Counted from the first letter of the stretch, positions 1 through 10,545 are shown. The stretch is 64,000 bases of DNA from DASUPK01 sp963819715 (GCA_963819715.1 CAWFXE010000002.1:682001-746000), one strand, 5' to 3'. A program made the numbers and translations. The notes: a model not told the origin generated them from the sequence alone.

Positions 1-200
1 TCTCTCACGGCGTCGATCCGGACGTCTCGCTCGGAACGCCGACAACCGACGCTCCGCGGCTCGACCTCGACTCCGACATCCAGCTCGGACAGATGATCGT
101 CACCGATCAGGCACCCGAGCAGGCGGACCGCAATCGAGGCGTCGACTACGACCACCACAAGGAAATGCTGGCGTCGCAGAGGACGGTATGCGGTAGGTGA
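1..200 (+). CDS. C-terminal end of a PspC/LiaF-like membrane-stress protein (5' truncated by window edge)
   Basis: Only the last 65 codons are visible, read in the frame beginning at base 3 and ending with TGA at 198-200. The segment alternates short beta-strand-like stretches (RLDLDSDIQLGQMIV) with polar turns. That pattern resembles the C-terminal beta-roll of PspC/LiaF-type proteins, which often precede NarL-type kinases in actinobacteria. The last four bases (GTGA) overlap the GTG start of the downstream kinase, so the genes are probably translationally coupled. The family call rests on weak local similarity plus context. The coding call rests on the overlap and the composition. Confidence 0.5.
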   Translation, partial: SHGVDPDVSLGTPTTDAPRLDLDSDIQLGQMIVTDQAPEQADRNRGVDYDHHKEMLASQRTVCGR

Positions 201-1192
201 GAAGAGTCGACCTGAGCACGCTGGGGACCGGGACAGCCGTCCTGGTCCTCGGCGCGTTCCTGTACCTGCATTCGAAGGGCACGCTCGACCTCGGGACCGG
301 GGAGTCCTTTGCGGTCCTCGGCGGCTGCGTCCTTGTCGCCCTGATCGCCAGGGCGATGGCCCGGCCGCCGACCCGGGCGGCCGAGGCGCATCGGGACACA
401 CTGGCGATCGCCCCGGCGCTGAGCCCGGAGACGACCCGCGCCTCGAAGCTGGGACTCGTGGTCGGGGCACTCCTGGGCGTGGGCCTGGTCGTGCTTTGGC
501 TGAGCGGCGTGATCGAGTTCGCCGGCAGGGTCGCCCTCGCTGCCCTCGTGGTGGCGATCGCCCTGACTCTGATCTCGGCACCGTTCTGGCGCGCGACGTT
601 CAACCGGCTTGGAGCCGAGCGCGTTGCACGGGCCCGCGCGGATGAGCGCGCCGACGTGGCCGCGCATCTCCACGACTCGGTCCTCCAGACCCTGGCGCTG
701 ATCCAGAAGCGCACCGACGACCCCGAGCAGGTCGGAAGGCTGGCGCGCCGTCAGGAGAGGGAGCTCCGCGAATGGCTCTCGGACACCGAGCCGAGCCGGC
801 CGGATGAGCGGCTCGCCGACGCGCTCCGGGCGACCGCAGCCGACATCGAAGACTCCCATGGAACCCCGATCGAAGCGGTGGTCGTCGGCGACGCGGAGCT
901 CGATGAGCGCCTCGAGGCGCTCGTCGCGGCGAGCCGAGAGGCGCTCACCAACTCCGCGAAGTTCGCCTCGGAAGGCGGGGAAGTACGCCTCTACGCCGAG
1001 ATCGACAAGGGTGGCGCGCGCGTCTTCATCGATGATCGCGGGCCCGGCTTCGATCCCAAGTCCATCCCAGCCGACCGCCACGGCGTCCGCGAGTCGATAA
1101 TCGGTCGCATGGAGCGGTACGGCGGTAAGGCCGAGATCAGCAGCGACTCGGGCGACGGCACGGAGGTCGAGCTGACCATGAGGGCGCGCTGA
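197..1192 (+). CDS. Membrane sensor histidine kinase, NarL/LiaS type (HisKA_3)
   Basis: This 331-residue kinase has four likely membrane segments (about residues 11-25, 36-55, 85-103 and 110-130) and no large extracellular domain, so it probably senses envelope or membrane state. The dimerisation/phosphoacceptor helix follows, with HLHDSVLQ placing the phospho-histidine at His159. An HATPase domain has an N box (EALTNSAKFA, Asn252), G1 (DDRGPGFD, about 279-286) and a G2-like RHGVRES region. The GTG start lies in a GTGA overlap with the upstream gene. The stop overlaps the ATG of the regulator as ATGA. The cognate partner is therefore almost certainly the next gene. The stimulus is unknown. 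Confidence 0.93.
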   Translation: MRRVDLSTLGTGTAVLVLGAFLYLHSKGTLDLGTGESFAVLGGCVLVALIARAMARPPTRAAEAHRDTLAIAPALSPETTRASKLGLVVGALLGVGLVVLWLSGVIEFAGRVALAALVVAIALTLISAPFWRATFNRLGAERVARARADERADVAAHLHDSVLQTLALIQKRTDDPEQVGRLARRQERELREWLSDTEPSRPDERLADALRATAADIEDSHGTPIEAVVVGDAELDERLEALVAASREALTNSAKFASEGGEVRLYAEIDKGGARVFIDDRGPGFDPKSIPADRHGVRESIIGRMERYGGKAEISSDSGDGTEVELTMRAR

Positions 1193-1836
1193 TGAGCACT
1201 CCGTCCGTGGTGATCGTCGACGACCACGCCATCTTCCGGGCCGGCGTCAAGGCCGAGCTCGGAGAGGGAGTGGAGTTGCTCGGCGAGGCCGATTCGGTCG
1301 AGGACGCCATCAGGGCGATCGTGGAGCTCGAGCCCGACGTTGTCCTCCTCGACGTCCACATGCCCGGTGGCGGCGGCGTCCAGGTGATCGAGCAGGTCGC
1401 AAAGCAGCGGCCGCAGCAGCGCTTCCTCGCTCTCTCGGTCTCCGACGATCCCCAGGATGTGATCGCGATCGTCCGCGCGGGCGCCCGCGGCTACGTCACC
1501 AAGACGATCACCGGCGAGGAGCTCACCGACGCGGTCGGGCGCGTCCGCGACGGTGACGCGGTCTTCTCACCGCGCCTGGCGGGATTCGTCCTGGACGCCT
1601 TCGCCGGCGATCTTCCGGCGGAGGAGGTTGATCCCGAGCTCGATCAGCTGACCGCCCGCGAGCGCGAGGTGCTCCGCTACATCGCCCGCGGCTATCTCTA
1701 CAAGGAGATCGCCCTGCGGCTCCACATCTCCGTGAAGACAGTGGAGGCGCACGTCAGCTCCGTCCTGCGCAAGCTCCAGCTATCGAACCGGCACGAGCTC
1801 AGCCGCTGGGCCGTCAACCGGCGGCTGGTCGACTAG
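1192..1836 (+). CDS. NarL/LuxR-family response regulator
   Basis: The 214-residue protein has an N-terminal receiver domain with the acidic pair Asp10/Asp11, the phosphoacceptor Asp54 in LLDVHMPGG, and a conserved lysine in GYVTKTITGEE. A C-terminal LuxR-type helix-turn-helix follows (LTAREREVLRYIARG through KTVEAHVSSVLRKL). It is the output partner of the kinase whose stop codon it overlaps by four bases. The TAG stop forms the first three bases of TAGGTT (1834-1839), a good -10 element for the following small gene, so that gene may have its own promoter. Its targets cannot be read from the window. Confidence 0.95.
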   Translation: MSTPSVVIVDDHAIFRAGVKAELGEGVELLGEADSVEDAIRAIVELEPDVVLLDVHMPGGGGVQVIEQVAKQRPQQRFLALSVSDDPQDVIAIVRAGARGYVTKTITGEELTDAVGRVRDGDAVFSPRLAGFVLDAFAGDLPAEEVDPELDQLTAREREVLRYIARGYLYKEIALRLHISVKTVEAHVSSVLRKLQLSNRHELSRWAVNRRLVD

Positions 1837-1865
1837 GTTCCGGCGGCCTCCGACGAAGGATCGAC

Positions 1866-2168
1866 ATGCACATCGCCGAGTTCACCCTGCACGCCAGGCC
1901 GGGCCACTTCCAGGACGTAGCGGACATCTACTCCGCCTTCGCCGCGGACTTCCTCAGCAACCACCCCGCCCTCGAGACCGTGCTGGTCGTGGGCGATGAG
2001 TCAGATGGAATCGTCCGCGGCATCGGTGTCTTCACGGACCGCGACTCGGCCGATGCCGTCAACAGCGACCCGCAGTTCGCGGACTTCAACGACAAGGTCG
2101 CCCCGCTGCTGGCGAGCCCGTCAGAGCGGGTCGAGCTGCAGCTGCTGCACCACTACGTCAAGACGTAG
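1866..2168 (+). CDS. Small ABM-like (dimeric alpha/beta barrel) protein
   Basis: The 100-residue product begins MHIAEFTLHARPG and ends in a beta strand (RVELQLLHHYVK). It has the length and strand/helix alternation of antibiotic-biosynthesis-monooxygenase or Dabb-like stress proteins, which form dimeric alpha/beta barrels. No metal or cofactor residues are diagnostic. The start is supported by GAAGGA eight bases upstream of the ATG. A TAGGTT -10 candidate at 1834-1839 would give a leader of about 20 nt. The gene ends two bases before the convergent HAD phosphatase. Enzymatic activity is not established. Confidence 0.75.
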   Translation: MHIAEFTLHARPGHFQDVADIYSAFAADFLSNHPALETVLVVGDESDGIVRGIGVFTDRDSADAVNSDPQFADFNDKVAPLLASPSERVELQLLHHYVKT

Positions 2169-2170
2169 GC

Positions 2171-2845
2171 TCAGAGCAGCGGCAGACCCTCGGTCAGATC
2201 CTCGACGGCCGCGTCCGCTCCAGCCTCCCGGAGCTGCTCGACCGAGTACTCCCCGGTCGCCACACCGACCACGCGGATGCCGGCGCCGTGGCCCGCCTCG
2301 ACGTCGCGGGGAGTGTCGCCGCAGGAGAAGCAGCGGGCGAGCTCGACCGTGTCGCCGGAGACCAGCTCGGCGCGTTCGAGCGCCTTCTTGGTCAGCTCGG
2401 TGCGGTCGGACGAGTCCGAGCCGTAGCCGCCGAAGGAGAAGAAGCGATTCAGGTTGGCGCGCTGCAGCTTGATGTGGGCCGCCTCCTCGACGTTGCCCGT
2501 GGTGAGCCCGAGGAGCAGGCCATCGTCGATCAGCCTCTCGAGCAGCTCGACCACTCCGTCATGCACCTCGAACCCCGGGGAGTTCTCCACCTCCTCTGTG
2601 AGGTGATCGAGGCGGCGACGCATCAGCGCGTCGGCCTCCTCCTGCGTCGGCTCGCGGCCCAGCGCCTTCTCGAAGACCACCCGGCCGACCTCGGGGTCGG
2701 GCACGCCCTTGCCCGTCACCGCCGGTACGTCAACCTCGACGTCCTGAAGCTCCTTGAAAGCCCGCGCCCATGCCCGGTCGCTGGCGCCGCCGGTCGAAAT
2801 CAGCGTGCCGTCGATGTCGAATAGGACCGCCTGCGTGTCAGCCAC
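2171..2845 (-). CDS. HAD-superfamily hydrolase, phosphoglycolate-phosphatase-like
   Basis: This 224-residue HAD phosphatase has motif I DIDGT (Asp10 nucleophile, Asp12), motif II in GLTTGN, a lysine region in ELTKKALERAEL, and motif IV GDTPRDVEAGHGAG with paired acidic residues. A helical cap of about 70 residues lies between motifs I and II, as in Gph/PGMB-type enzymes. The substrate could be phosphoglycolate or another small phosphate ester. I place the start at GTG 2845 rather than the in-frame GTG two codons upstream, because TAGCCT (2853-2858) lies exactly 7 nt before it, the leaderless geometry seen repeatedly in this window. Confidence 0.9.
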   Translation of the reverse strand: MADTQAVLFDIDGTLISTGGASDRAWARAFKELQDVEVDVPAVTGKGVPDPEVGRVVFEKALGREPTQEEADALMRRRLDHLTEEVENSPGFEVHDGVVELLERLIDDGLLLGLTTGNVEEAAHIKLQRANLNRFFSFGGYGSDSSDRTELTKKALERAELVSGDTVELARCFSCGDTPRDVEAGHGAGIRVVGVATGEYSVEQLREAGADAAVEDLTEGLPLL

Positions 2846-2852
2846 GGGCACA

Positions 2853-2858
2853 AGGCTA
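2853..2858 (-). promoter_or_regulatory. -10 element (TAGCCT) of leaderless HAD hydrolase gene
   Basis: TAGCCT is followed by 7 nt and then GTG at 2845, so transcription should begin at or next to the start codon. No Shine-Dalgarno is visible. Confidence 0.65.
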
Positions 2859-2950
2859 TTCAGGCTCGCGACGAGGCGGCGATCTCCTCGGCCACCGGGC
2901 GAAGAGGTGCAATTCGTCCACGTGGCTAAAGCCGGCCGGCTCGGCCCTCG

Positions 2951-3957
2951 ATGGGGGTAGGAATGCCTCTAGGGGAGCGCCGACCCAGGCTGCGCGCATT
3001 CATGGTCGTGAGCCTTGCCTCAGTGCTGATCACCTGCCTCGGACCGGGCTCGATCCTCGCCGCGCCGGCCACGGGCCCGAACGCCGCCGCCTCGCTCGCG
3101 AAGTCGAAGAAGAAGTGCAAGGCGAAAAAGCGCAGGAAGGCCCGGAAGAAGTGCCGGCGGCAGACGCTCAAGACCCCCGCCCAGGTGGCCCCCGCCCCGG
3201 TGACCCTGACCGTCGCCTCCGACCTGCCCGGAGCGGGCACGATCGACAGCTCGCCTGCCGGCATCTCCTGTGGGACCGCCTGCGCGGCCAAGTTCGCCCC
3301 CGGGACCCCGGTCCACCTCTCGGCGAGCGACGCCTCGGGCTACGTCCAGGTCGGCTGGACCGGGGGCGGCTGCTCGGGTCGCGTCGCCTGCGATCTGGTT
3401 CTCAACTCGGACACGAGCGTGGTCGCGGGCTTCCTCGAGCGCGTGACCGTGACGGCGGACGCCGGAGCGGGCGGGACGGTCGCGGTGACCGCGCCCAACG
3501 CCCCTTCGGGATCTGCACGGACGCCACGACCTGCACGGTGAATACCGGCGACGACGTGGCCGTGACGGCGACCCCCGACGCCGGATACTCGTTCTTCGGG
3601 TGGAGCGGGGACTGCAGCGGCACCGACCCGGTCTCCTCGATCAGCTCCATCGCCGCTCCGGGGAAGGCCTGTCACGCCACCTTCGCCACTTCCCTCAGCG
3701 TGGACCTCGGCGGACCCGGCTTCGGCTCGATCACCTCGGCACCGGCCGGCATCGACTGCCCGTCCGCCTGCACGGCCAGCTTCCCGGTCGGAACGGAGGT
3801 CACGCTCACCGGCAACGCTCCGGACGGGCAGGTCTTCGCCGGCTGGCACGGCGCCTGTGAGGGGAACGGGGCAGGGCCCTGTACGCGGACCATCATCGAG
3901 CCCACCAGCGTCACCGGGGACTTCTATGACTACGACCCCGGCGGGCCACCGACCTAG
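2951..3957 (+). CDS. Secreted repeat-domain protein, frameshifted
   Basis: The N-terminus has a signal-like hydrophobic stretch (VVSLASVLITCLGPGSIL). A strongly basic segment rich in KKCKAKKRRKARKK follows, then three copies of a cysteine-containing bacterial repeat (G-[TS]-[IV]..S.PAGI.C...C.A.F..GT.V.L......Y...GW.G.C). Repeats of this kind occur in secreted actinobacterial surface proteins. The reading frame breaks in repeat 2 at the C-run 3501-3504. One more C would restore APFGIC and a continuous product of about 335 residues. The remaining sequence shows no decay, so a base-calling deletion is likely. ATG 2951 is uncertain; ATG 2963 follows GGGGGTAGG. The TAG stop interlocks with the pgi stop in CTAG. 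Confidence 0.75.
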
Positions 3958-5591
3958 CGGGCGGAGCGGTAGCGGCGAATCAGGCTGTTGGTCGAGCTGT
4001 CGTGCTCAAGCGCCGGTTCGCCGGGCGACTGGAGCTCGGGGATGATCTTCACCGCGAGCTGCTTGCCGAGCTCGACCCCCCACTGATCGAAGGAGTCGAT
4101 CCCCCAGATCGCTCCCTGGGTGAAGACGCTGTGCTCGTAGAGCGCCACCAGGGAGCCGAGCGTTCCGGGTGTCAGCCGGTCGGCCAGGATGACGTTGGAG
4201 GGCCGGTTCCCCTCCATCACCCGGTGGGGGACGATCGGGTCGGGCGTCCCCTCCTCCCTCACCTGCTCCGGCGTCTTGCCGAAGGCGAGCGCCTCGGGCT
4301 GCGCGAAGACGTTCGACATCAGGAAGTCGTGGTGGTCGCCCAGCGGGTTGAGGGAGTGCATGAAGCCGATGAAGTCGGCCGGGATCAGCCTCGTTCCCTG
4401 GTGGATCAGCTGGTAGAAGGAGTGCTGGCCGTTGGTGCCGGGCTCGCCCCAGAAGATCGCGCCGGTGTCGTAGTCGACGTGGGCGCCGTCGAGGGTGACG
4501 TGCTTGCCGTTCGACTCCATGGTGAGCTGCTGGAGGTAGGCCGGGAAGCGGTGGAGGTACTGGTCGTACGGGAAGACCCCGACCGTCTGCGCGCCGAAGA
4601 AGTCGCCGTACCAGACGCAGAGCAGCCCGAGGATCGAGGGCAGGCTCTCGCCGATCGGGTTGTCCTTGAAGTGCTCGTCCACCGCGTGGAAGCCGGCCAG
4701 CATGTCCCGAAAGCCATCAGGGCCGATGGCGAGCATCGTCGAAAGGCCGATCGCGGAATCCATCGAGTAACGGCCGCCGACCCAGTCCCAGAAGCCGAAC
4801 ATGTTGTCGGTGTCGATGCCGAACTCGGAGACACCCTGAGCGTTGGTCGAGACGGCGACGAAGTGCTTGGCGACCGCCTCATCCGAGCCCAGCTTCGCCA
4901 GCGCCCACTCCCTCGCCGTGTAGGCGTTGGTCATCGTCTCCAGGGTCGTGAAGGTCTTCGAGGAGACGATGAAGAGCGTCTCCTCCGGATCGAGGTCCCT
5001 CGTCCTCTCCGCGAAGTCAGTGCCGTCGACATTGGAGACGAAGCGAAAGGTCATCTCGCGGTTGGAGTAGTGGCGGAGCGCCTCGTAGGCCATCACCGGA
5101 CCGAGGTCCGAACCGCCGATGCCGATGTTGATCACGTTGCGGATCGGCTTGCCGGTGTGGCCCTTCCAGTCGCCTGAGCGGACCCGGTCGGAGAAGGCCG
5201 ACATCCGGTCGAGCACCTCGTGGACCTGCTTGACGACGTCCTCGCCGTCAACGATCAATGAGCGCTCCTTCGGCATTCGCAGAGCCACGTGGAGGACGGC
5301 GCGGTCCTCGGAGACGTTGATGTGCTCGCCTCGGAACATCGCGTCGCGGCGGTCGGCGACGCCTGATTCATCGGCGAGCTTGATGAGCAGCTGGAGTGTC
5401 TCGTCGGTGATCCGGTTCTTCGAGTAGTCGAGGAAGAGCCCAGGGCCCTCGGCGACCAGTCGGTCCCCCCGGTCGGGGTCCTCGGCGAAGAAGTCGCGCA
5501 GGTGGCGCTCGCCTATCTCGGCGTGATGCTTCTCGAGAGCCTTCCAGGCTCGTCGATCACGCAGCGTCGGCTCGATACTCCCCGCGGCCAC
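3954..5591 (-). CDS. pgi: Glucose-6-phosphate isomerase
   Basis: Pgi interconverts glucose-6-phosphate and fructose-6-phosphate, linking glycolysis with the pentose-phosphate genes nearby. With the GTG start at 5591 the product is 545 residues, the usual length for the long bacterial form. Visible signatures include IGIGGSDLGPVM, the phosphate-binding SSKTFTT, GGRYS near the catalytic glutamate, and SFDQWGVELGKQ. GTG 5591 was chosen over an upstream in-frame ATG because TAGGCT (5599-5604) stands 7 nt before it and the upstream ATG lies deep inside the neighbouring gene. The stop shares CTAG with the convergent repeat-protein gene. Confidence 0.97.
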   Translation of the reverse strand: MAAGSIEPTLRDRRAWKALEKHHAEIGERHLRDFFAEDPDRGDRLVAEGPGLFLDYSKNRITDETLQLLIKLADESGVADRRDAMFRGEHINVSEDRAVLHVALRMPKERSLIVDGEDVVKQVHEVLDRMSAFSDRVRSGDWKGHTGKPIRNVINIGIGGSDLGPVMAYEALRHYSNREMTFRFVSNVDGTDFAERTRDLDPEETLFIVSSKTFTTLETMTNAYTAREWALAKLGSDEAVAKHFVAVSTNAQGVSEFGIDTDNMFGFWDWVGGRYSMDSAIGLSTMLAIGPDGFRDMLAGFHAVDEHFKDNPIGESLPSILGLLCVWYGDFFGAQTVGVFPYDQYLHRFPAYLQQLTMESNGKHVTLDGAHVDYDTGAIFWGEPGTNGQHSFYQLIHQGTRLIPADFIGFMHSLNPLGDHHDFLMSNVFAQPEALAFGKTPEQVREEGTPDPIVPHRVMEGNRPSNVILADRLTPGTLGSLVALYEHSVFTQGAIWGIDSFDQWGVELGKQLAVKIIPELQSPGEPALEHDSSTNSLIRRYRSAR

Positions 5592-5598
5592 AGGCCGG

Positions 5599-5604
5599 AG
5601 CCTA
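5599..5604 (-). promoter_or_regulatory. -10 element (TAGGCT) of leaderless pgi
   Basis: TAGGCT, then 7 nt, then GTG 5591. Its first three bases are the TAG stop codon of the upstream nucleotidyltransferase gene. Confidence 0.65.
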
Positions 5605-6207
5605 TTGCCCTGGGCCGCCCGGCTCGGTGTCGCGAAGCTGAGTGATGAGCTGATCCAGGCGGTGCCGGCGAGGGTCGTCATCCGATGCGATCCGTTGGAC
5701 CCAACGCTGGATCTCAGAGATATCCAGATGCTCGACCGTCACGAGCATCTGCTCGATGTCGATCCAGTCCTTTGGCCGATCGAAGGCCACCTTGCACACG
5801 AGAAGGTGCTCGGGTGAAAGAACTCGAATCTCTCGATCGCCGAAGGGGACGAGCCGCGCCGCATCCTTCATCGCGTCGTGGATCGGGTCGTTCGCAAAGA
5901 AGAGGTCGACCGGAGTCTGGCTCCACCAGAGCCGGCATTGACCCTCCCGCTCAACCTGGCTTGGATCGGCGTCGTCGCCTACGCCCAGCGGACCGATCGC
6001 CGCCAGCACCTTTGAGTAGGCGTTCGGCGCGACGAACAGGTTCAGATCGATGTCGATGGTCACCCGCGGCTCGGCGTAGTAGGCAAGGGCCAATGCCCCA
6101 CCGAAGGCGTGCGGGATCTTCGCCCGTCTCAACCGCTCGTCGATCGCAAGGATCTTGTCGGGCAGCGCGATGTCCGAACCGGTCGCCCCTCTCGGGGGGT
6201 CAGCCAT
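5602..6207 (-). CDS. AbiEii-like nucleotidyltransferase, candidate toxin of a two-gene module
   Basis: The 201-residue protein has the minimal nucleotidyltransferase core: FGGALALAYY (Gly36-Gly37), RVTIDIDL (Asp52 and Asp54), and a third acidic strand TPVDLFF (Asp101). VLSPEHLLVCKVAFDRPKDWID follows in shortened form as EHLLVCK and KDWIDIEQML, typical of AbiEii/MenT-like or DUF6036-like proteins. Such proteins are often toxins in two-gene toxin-antitoxin loci, modifying tRNA or other targets. The ATG at 6207 overlaps the stop of the upstream 158-residue gene by eight bases (ATGGCTGA), so expression should be coupled. Toxicity is inferred from fold and arrangement only. Confidence 0.8.
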   Translation of the reverse strand: MADPPRGATGSDIALPDKILAIDERLRRAKIPHAFGGALALAYYAEPRVTIDIDLNLFVAPNAYSKVLAAIGPLGVGDDADPSQVEREGQCRLWWSQTPVDLFFANDPIHDAMKDAARLVPFGDREIRVLSPEHLLVCKVAFDRPKDWIDIEQMLVTVEHLDISEIQRWVQRIASDDDPRRHRLDQLITQLRDTEPGGPGQ

Positions 6208-6676
6208 GAGACGCGGCAAGCGGCGGGAAGCGCAACTTGCGACCGCGCCTGTGGGGCAAGCGGTCACCGAGGAGGAGGAGATCGATCAGCGCCTCGCCGC
6301 GCCGTGTCGGATCGGCATCGAGCCAGCCGGTGGCGGCACGAGCTGCGTCCGACGAGGTCGCTGGGCCGGCGCCGAGCCGGTCAGCCATCAAACTCCTGAG
6401 CGCCTTGCGAGGTTCTCTGCCCGCGTCCAGCTCCGCGAGCAGCTCACGTGCGGCACGATCGGACCTGGGTTCCGGCAGCGGTGCCCCGGACCGCAGGGCC
6501 GCTTGGCGGAGCATGTCTCGATCGATCGGCTGCACCGCACGAGACTCCGCATGATCGAGAACCTCGTCAGTCAGCTCAGAAAAGGTGGCGAGGGTGCGGC
6601 TGCGCGGACCTTTCGGCGTCGACCGCGACTCTCTGATCTCCCAACGCCCCCTTGGCTTCTGGGTCAAATAGGCCAT
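6200..6676 (-). CDS. Putative antitoxin/regulator partner of the nucleotidyltransferase
   Basis: I do not recognise a named family. The 158-residue product is charged, with a basic N-terminal segment (PRGRWEIRES, TPKGPRSR) that could form DNA-contacting strands, a helical middle, and a short hydrophobic helix (EALIDLLLLGDRL) before a basic tail. It is the promoter-proximal gene of a two-gene operon, as antitoxins usually are. A perfect inverted repeat (6674-6699) covers its start codon and -10 box, which suggests autoregulation. The ATG is fixed by TATCAT exactly 7 nt upstream and by the position of the palindrome. Confidence 0.7.
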   Translation of the reverse strand: MAYLTQKPRGRWEIRESRSTPKGPRSRTLATFSELTDEVLDHAESRAVQPIDRDMLRQAALRSGAPLPEPRSDRAARELLAELDAGREPRKALRSLMADRLGAGPATSSDAARAATGWLDADPTRRGEALIDLLLLGDRLPHRRGRKLRFPPLAASHG

Positions 6677-6699
6677 AGTGGGTATGATAGCCCACTATG
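6674..6699 (-). promoter_or_regulatory. Perfect palindromic operator overlapping the leaderless TA-like promoter
   Basis: Arms CATAGTGGG (6674-6682) and CCCACTATG (6691-6699) are perfect inverted repeats separated by 8 nt. Read on the minus strand, the spacer and inner arm hold TATCAT (6684-6689), which lies 7 nt from the ATG at 6676. A protein bound here would cover both the -10 box and the transcription/translation start. That fits autorepression of the two-gene module. Confidence 0.75.
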
Positions 6700-6721
6700 T
6701 GAGTATCCGCCCCTGACGCCG

Positions 6722-7794
6722 CTACGCGACCAGGCGCTCGGACTCGGACTTGATCGTCTCGAGCAGCTCGTCCCAGGACTTGACGAAGGCGTCCGCCCCG
6801 TCCTTCTGGAGCTTCAGGCCCAGGGCGTCCGTGTCGATTCCCTGCTCCTGGTGCGCCTTGAAGACATCCTCGGAGTCGCCGCCGTCGGCCGGCAGCGGGT
6901 CCCCGACCTTGCCGTGATCCGCGAAGGCGTTCAGGGTCTTGTCGGGCATCGTGTTGATCGTGTCGGGAGCCGCGAAGGCCTCGACGTAGAGGGTGTCCGA
7001 GGCGTTCTCATCCTTCGTCCCCGTGCTCGCGAACAGCAGCCTCTGGAGGCGGGCGCCCTTCTCCTCCAGGCCGTTCCAGCGGTCGGACTCCCTCATCTCC
7101 ATCCACGCCCTGTATGTGGCCCGGCCAACCGCGACCCCGAGCGTGTTCTTCATCTCGTCCGGGACCTGGTCGTGGACCGCGACGTCCCAGCGGCTGATGA
7201 AGAGCGACAGGACCGAGAGGACGTCGGGGTCGAGCCCGGCCTCGATCCGCCGCTCGATCCCCTTCATGTAGGCATCCGCCGCCGCCATCGTCTGGTCGGT
7301 CGACATCAGCAGCGTCACGTTGATCGGCACGCCGGCGAAGATCGACTCCTCGATCGCCGGCAGGCCCTCGGGCGTGCCGGGGATCTTGATGAAGTTGTTC
7401 TCCTCCGCCCGGCCGTGCAGGTCCGCGGCCTGCCGGACCGTGCCCTGCGTGTCGTAGGCGAGCTTCGGGGAGACCTCGAGCGAGACCCAACCGTCCATTC
7501 GCTCGGTCTCGCGGTGGATGTCGGCGAACATCTTCGCTGCGCGCGTGACGTCGGCGAGCGCGAGCTCGAAGAAGATGTCCTCCGGGTCGGTGCCCTTTTC
7601 GCGGAGCTCGGCGATCTGCTCGTCGTAGGCGTCGCCGCCCGAGATCGCCTTGTCGAAGATGGTCGGGTTGGAGGTCTGGCCGGTGACGTTCTTCTCGTCG
7701 ATGTAGCCCTGCTCCGTCCCGTCGTCGAGCATGGTGCGGGTGATGTTGTCGAGCCAGAGGCTCTGGCCCAGATCGTGGAGCTCCTGCGTGGGCG

Positions 7795-7798
<4 letters not shown>
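6722..7798 (-). CDS. tal: Transaldolase
   Basis: Transaldolase transfers a dihydroxyacetone unit in the non-oxidative pentose-phosphate pathway. The 358-residue product starts MTPTQELHDLGQSLWLDN and contains the class signature GQTSNPTIFDKAIS and the Schiff-base lysine in NNFIKIPGTPEG, with NVTLLMS downstream. Length and motifs fit the long actinobacterial/cyanobacterial type. ATG 7798 overlaps the transketolase TGA as ATGA, so tkt-tal is one operon with coupled translation. In-frame upstream sequence lies inside tkt and was not used. Confidence 0.97.
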
Positions 7799-9855
<2,057 letters not shown>

Positions 9856-9862
9856 CTCCACG

Positions 9863-9868
9863 ATCCTA
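9863..9868 (-). promoter_or_regulatory. -10 element (TAGGAT) of leaderless tkt-tal
   Basis: TAGGAT, 7 nt, then ATG 9855. It lies four bases from the rpiA -10 on the other strand, so the two promoters are back to back. Confidence 0.65.
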
Positions 9869-9872
9869 TGAC

Positions 9873-9878
9873 TAGTGT
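9873..9878 (+). promoter_or_regulatory. -10 element (TAGTGT) of leaderless rpiA
   Basis: TAGTGT, 7 nt, then GTG 9886. This favours GTG 9886 over ATG 9868, which would lie upstream of the transcription start. Confidence 0.6.
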
Positions 9879-9885
9879 GCCCGCG

Positions 9886-10545
9886 GTGAGCGAGCCGAAC
9901 CTCGACGCTGAGAAGAAGATCGCCGCCGAGGCGGCGGCGGAGCTCGTCTCGGATGGCATGAAGTTGGGCCTCGGGACGGGCTCGACCGTTGCCCACCTGT
10001 TGCCCGCCCTCGCCGCCCGCGGTGTGAAAGACCTGCGCTGCGTCGCCACCTCGGTCGCGACCGAGGACCAGGCGCGGGAACTGGGAATCCCGGTCGAGGA
10101 ATTCGACGAGCTCGACCACCTCGACATCGCGATCGACGGCGCCGATCAGATCGCGCCCGATCGTTGGCTCGTCAAGGGAGGAGGCGCCGCGCATACCCGC
10201 GAGAAGATCGTCGCGGCCACCGCCGAGGAGTTCGTGGTGATCGCCGACTCCTCCAAGAGCGTCGACCGGATCACCGCCCCGATCCCGCTCGAGCTCTCGG
10301 CGTTCGGCCTCGCCTCCACCCTGGCCCGGATCTCAGGCGAGCTGGGCGAAGTGGAGTTGCGCCGGGACACGCCGCGCAGTCCCGACGGCGGCGTCATCGC
10401 CGACTTCCACGGCAAGGTCCACGAGCCGGGTGAGCTGGCCGCCCGCCTCTCGATCATGCCCGGCGTGGTGGGCCACGGCCTGTTCCCCTCTGGGATGGTC
10501 GCCGCCGTCCTGATCGGGCGCGGCGACTCGGTCGAGCGCTCCTAG
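9886..10545 (+). CDS. rpiA: Ribose-5-phosphate isomerase A
   Basis: RpiA interconverts ribose-5-phosphate and ribulose-5-phosphate. The 219-residue product shows the family signatures GLGTGSTVAH, DIAIDGADQIAP (catalytic aspartate region), KGGGAAHTREKIVA and FVVIADSSKSVD, and the usual C-terminal GVVGHGLF. I chose GTG 9886 because TAGTGT sits exactly 7 nt upstream; an in-frame ATG at 9868 would add six residues. The gene is divergent from tkt. Its TAG stop interlocks with the stop of the convergent short-chain dehydrogenase within CTAG (10542-10545). Confidence 0.95.
   Translation: MSEPNLDAEKKIAAEAAAELVSDGMKLGLGTGSTVAHLLPALAARGVKDLRCVATSVATEDQARELGIPVEEFDELDHLDIAIDGADQIAPDRWLVKGGGAAHTREKIVAATAEEFVVIADSSKSVDRITAPIPLELSAFGLASTLARISGELGEVELRRDTPRSPDGGVIADFHGKVHEPGELAARLSIMPGVVGHGLFPSGMVAAVLIGRGDSVERS

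Noticed and set aside
2926..2945. Short palindrome AGCCGGCCGGCT before the repeat-protein gene
   Set aside because: Twelve bases of GC-only symmetry are expected by chance in DNA of this composition.
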